Source: Actinomycetota bacterium (GTDB lineage Bacteria; Actinomycetota; Actinomycetes; Nanopelagicales; Nanopelagicaceae). From it: a stretch of DNA of 14,229 nucleotides. Of the stretch, positions 12,572 through 14,229 are shown one piece after another; position 1 is the first letter of the stretch; each line of letters begins with the position of its first letter. A model generated the notes under the pieces. That model was not told the origin of the DNA and made no database searches. It saw nothing but the letters and a program-made list of their open reading frames with translations. The DNA lies in the NCBI GenBank assembly GCA_009701945.1, contig WLJF01000006.1, forward strand, positions 1-14,229, given 5' to 3'. The translations under genes and the position numbers were made by a program.

Positions 12572-13918
12572 GTGCATGAATTCACCACAGAGGTAGAAGA
12601 GCTCGCAAAAGCTGTCATGGAATACAGCCTTGCTCGCTTGAAATCAGATCCACCTCTGGATGGTCCTCGTAGTGAGGCAGATTTATATTCAGAACTTGGT
12701 AACACCATTACTGCAGGTGGTTTAGGAGGCAAGAAGACTCTCGATATCTTTACCGAAACTCTTGCTCTCGCCTGCATCTCAACCGATCACCCACGTAACC
12801 TTGCATTTATTCCATCTGCTCCCAGTGAATACTCCAACCTCTTTGATCTTGTAGTCGGTGCATCCTCTCTCTATGGCGGCTCATGGCAAGAAGGCGCTGG
12901 CGCTGTCTTTGCTGAGAACCAAGCGCTCAAATGGCTCATTGATATTGCAGGACTACCAAACACCGCAGGTGGTGTCTTTGTGCAAGGTGGCACGATGGGC
13001 AATCTTTCAGCACTCGTTGTTGCGCGTGATCAAGCACGCAAAACACACCCAGATACTCAGCGCTGGGTCATCGCATGTAGCGCAGAGTCACATTCATCCA
13101 TTACATCTGCTGCCCACGTGATGGATGTTGATGTATTAAAGATTGAAACCAATGAAGAACTACGCCTTGATGGAGCACACGTTGCCAGAGCAATCGATGA
13201 ACTACATGCCACTACAAACAATCGCGTCTTTGCAATAGTCGGAACAGCAGGCAGCACCAACCTTGGCATCGTTGATGATTTAGCATCCCTTGCTCGATGC
13301 GCAAAAGAGCGCAACATCTGGTTCCACGTCGATGGCGCCTATGGTCTTGCAGGTTTGTGCGCACCATCTGTGCGCCATCTCTATAAGGGTGTTGAAGATG
13401 CAGATTCTTTTATCGTTGATCCACATAAATGGCTCTTTGCACCCTTTGATGCATGCGCACTCGTATATCGCTATCCACACTTAGCGAAAGAGACTCACAC
13501 ACAACATGCAAGTTATCTTGAGACTCTCCACGATGACTCATGGTCACCTTCTGATTATGCAATCCACCTAACCCGTCGGGTGCGCGGATTACCTTTCTGG
13601 TTCTCACTTGCAGCCCATGGCACAAATGCTTATTCACAAGCAGTGGAGGAAGGCATCCGCCTGGCAAAGGAATCAGCAAAGCGCATTGCAGCTCACCCAA
13701 ACCTTGAATTAGTGCGCGAGCCAGAACTGTCCATCGTTGCATTCACACGTAAAGGGTGGTCACCTTCCCAATATCAAGAGTGGTCTGATGCACTCCTTGA
13801 GAAGCAGATTGGCTTTATCCCACCATCAAAGCATGCAGGTGAATCAATACTGCGCTTTGCCTTCGTAAACCCTTGGACATCGATGGATGATGTTCAGATG
13901 ATCTTAGATACGCTCTAA
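12572..13918 (+). CDS. Group II pyridoxal-phosphate-dependent amino acid decarboxylase
   Basis: A 448-residue cytoplasmic decarboxylase of the group II family (aromatic amino acid, glutamate, 2,4-diaminobutyrate and related decarboxylases). The cofactor lysine is K286 in VDPHKW; HVDGAYG has D254 to contact the pyridine nitrogen; H174 in AESHSS should stack on the ring. The N-terminal part has NLAFIPSAPSE and GGVFVQGGTMGNLSAL near 130-145, the phosphate-binding region. The carboxy end has RRVRGLPFWFSLAAHG and FVNPWTSMDDV. The substrate is not predictable: aromatic amino acids, glutamate/aspartate or diaminobutyrate all fit. The GTG start is the only plausible in-frame start before the conserved helix; the ATG at 12576 is out of frame. 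The gene overlaps the stop of a convergent agmatinase-like gene by four bases, hinting at amine metabolism without proving a shared pathway. Confidence 0.87.
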   Translation: MHEFTTEVEELAKAVMEYSLARLKSDPPLDGPRSEADLYSELGNTITAGGLGGKKTLDIFTETLALACISTDHPRNLAFIPSAPSEYSNLFDLVVGASSLYGGSWQEGAGAVFAENQALKWLIDIAGLPNTAGGVFVQGGTMGNLSALVVARDQARKTHPDTQRWVIACSAESHSSITSAAHVMDVDVLKIETNEELRLDGAHVARAIDELHATTNNRVFAIVGTAGSTNLGIVDDLASLARCAKERNIWFHVDGAYGLAGLCAPSVRHLYKGVEDADSFIVDPHKWLFAPFDACALVYRYPHLAKETHTQHASYLETLHDDSWSPSDYAIHLTRRVRGLPFWFSLAAHGTNAYSQAVEEGIRLAKESAKRIAAHPNLELVREPELSIVAFTRKGWSPSQYQEWSDALLEKQIGFIPPSKHAGESILRFAFVNPWTSMDDVQMILDTL

Positions 13919-14229
13919 CGATCTAATAAGTTCTGTGTTGGGTTATATGCACTGCCACTACGGCGCTTAGCAATAGCACTCAAAGCTTCCAAGACAACAC
14001 GGTTAGCAAGAATGGCAGTGATATCTGCGCTATCAAATGCTGGAGCCACTTCCACCACATCAATACCGACAACAGGTAGTTCAAGACAGATTCTGCGCAC
14101 AGCTTCCAACAACTCACGAGAAGTCATTCCACCAGGCTCGGGTGTTCCAGTTCCTGGCGCCATCCCAGGATCGACCACATCGATATCAACGGATAAGAAG
14201 ACTCCATCACAGCCATCAGTCAGCGTTGC
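13915..14229 (-). CDS. Agmatinase-family ureohydrolase, C-terminal part (5' end beyond window)
   Basis: The reading frame is open to the window edge and encodes the last 104 residues; the N-terminal two thirds, including the first metal-binding histidine and DxHxD motifs, are outside. The visible start of the fragment has FLSVDIDVVDPGMAPGTG, the second manganese-binding SxDxDxxDP signature of ureohydrolases, then TPEPGGMTSRELLEAVR typical of agmatinases, and AFDSADITAILANRVVLEAL at the end. Agmatinase hydrolyses agmatine to putrescine and urea; guanidinobutyrase, guanidinopropionase and related enzymes share these motifs, so the substrate is open. Its TAG stop overlaps the stop region of the convergent decarboxylase by four bases. 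There is no terminator between them. Confidence 0.9.
   Translation of the reverse strand, partial: ATLTDGCDGVFLSVDIDVVDPGMAPGTGTPEPGGMTSRELLEAVRRICLELPVVGIDVVEVAPAFDSADITAILANRVVLEALSAIAKRRSGSAYNPTQNLLDR

Noticed and set aside
1..14229. Search for CRISPR array, insertion sequence, phage or toxin-antitoxin genes
   Set aside because: No regularly spaced repeats, inverted terminal repeats, transposase or integrase motifs were seen; all longer frames fit housekeeping or metabolic families.

Overview
The window reads as a stretch of actinobacterial chromosome with moderate base composition and very tight packing. The order hrcA-dnaJ-rsmE-phoH-ybeY-corC-(cytidine-deaminase-like gene) and the pair FAH-family gene/gltX followed by tRNA-Gln and tRNA-Glu are typical of Actinobacteria. 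The A+T content looks much higher than in Streptomyces or Mycobacterium, and the gaps are only a few to a few tens of bases. Together these suggest a streamlined low-GC lineage such as the freshwater acI group (Ca. Nanopelagicales). That placement is inference; no rRNA or other marker is present. I saw no insertion sequence, phage gene, CRISPR array or long repeat. No gene-free stretch exceeds 300 bases: the longest gap (6980-7280) holds the two tRNA genes.

Region 1 (1-4704, + strand) is a protein-quality and ribosome-maintenance block. It holds the tail of the heat-shock repressor HrcA, the co-chaperone DnaJ, the 16S rRNA methyltransferase RsmE, the PhoH-like ATPase, the rRNA endonuclease YbeY, a CBS-domain CorC protein without a membrane domain, and a small cytidine-deaminase-like protein without catalytic residues. 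Most junctions overlap by a few bases. The Era GTPase gene that commonly follows in actinobacteria is not here.

Region 2 (4737-7247, + strand) holds an FAH-family hydrolase overlapping gltX, then tRNA-Gln(CTG) and tRNA-Glu(CTC), both substrates or likely substrates of that synthetase. Region 3 (7281-10647) is metabolic: an FAD-linked D-lactate/glycolate-type dehydrogenase on +, a glycerate kinase on - with abutting stop codons, and a second FAH-family hydrolase diverging from the kinase across 37 bases. A shared role in small hydroxy-acid use is possible but unproven.

Region 4 (10662-14229) holds a YqhA-like membrane protein and a small secreted cysteine protein on -, a secreted LpqC/PHB-depolymerase-like esterase and a group II PLP-dependent decarboxylase on +, and the C-terminal part of an agmatinase-family ureohydrolase on -, overlapping the decarboxylase tail to tail.

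The most striking general signal is regulatory. Nearly every gene that begins a transcription unit has a -10-like hexamer ending 6 or 7 bases before its start codon and no Shine-Dalgarno sequence, which suggests leaderless mRNAs. The clear exception is the yqhA-like gene, which has a GGAGG site and its own short leader. I found no convincing undescribed multi-gene system.
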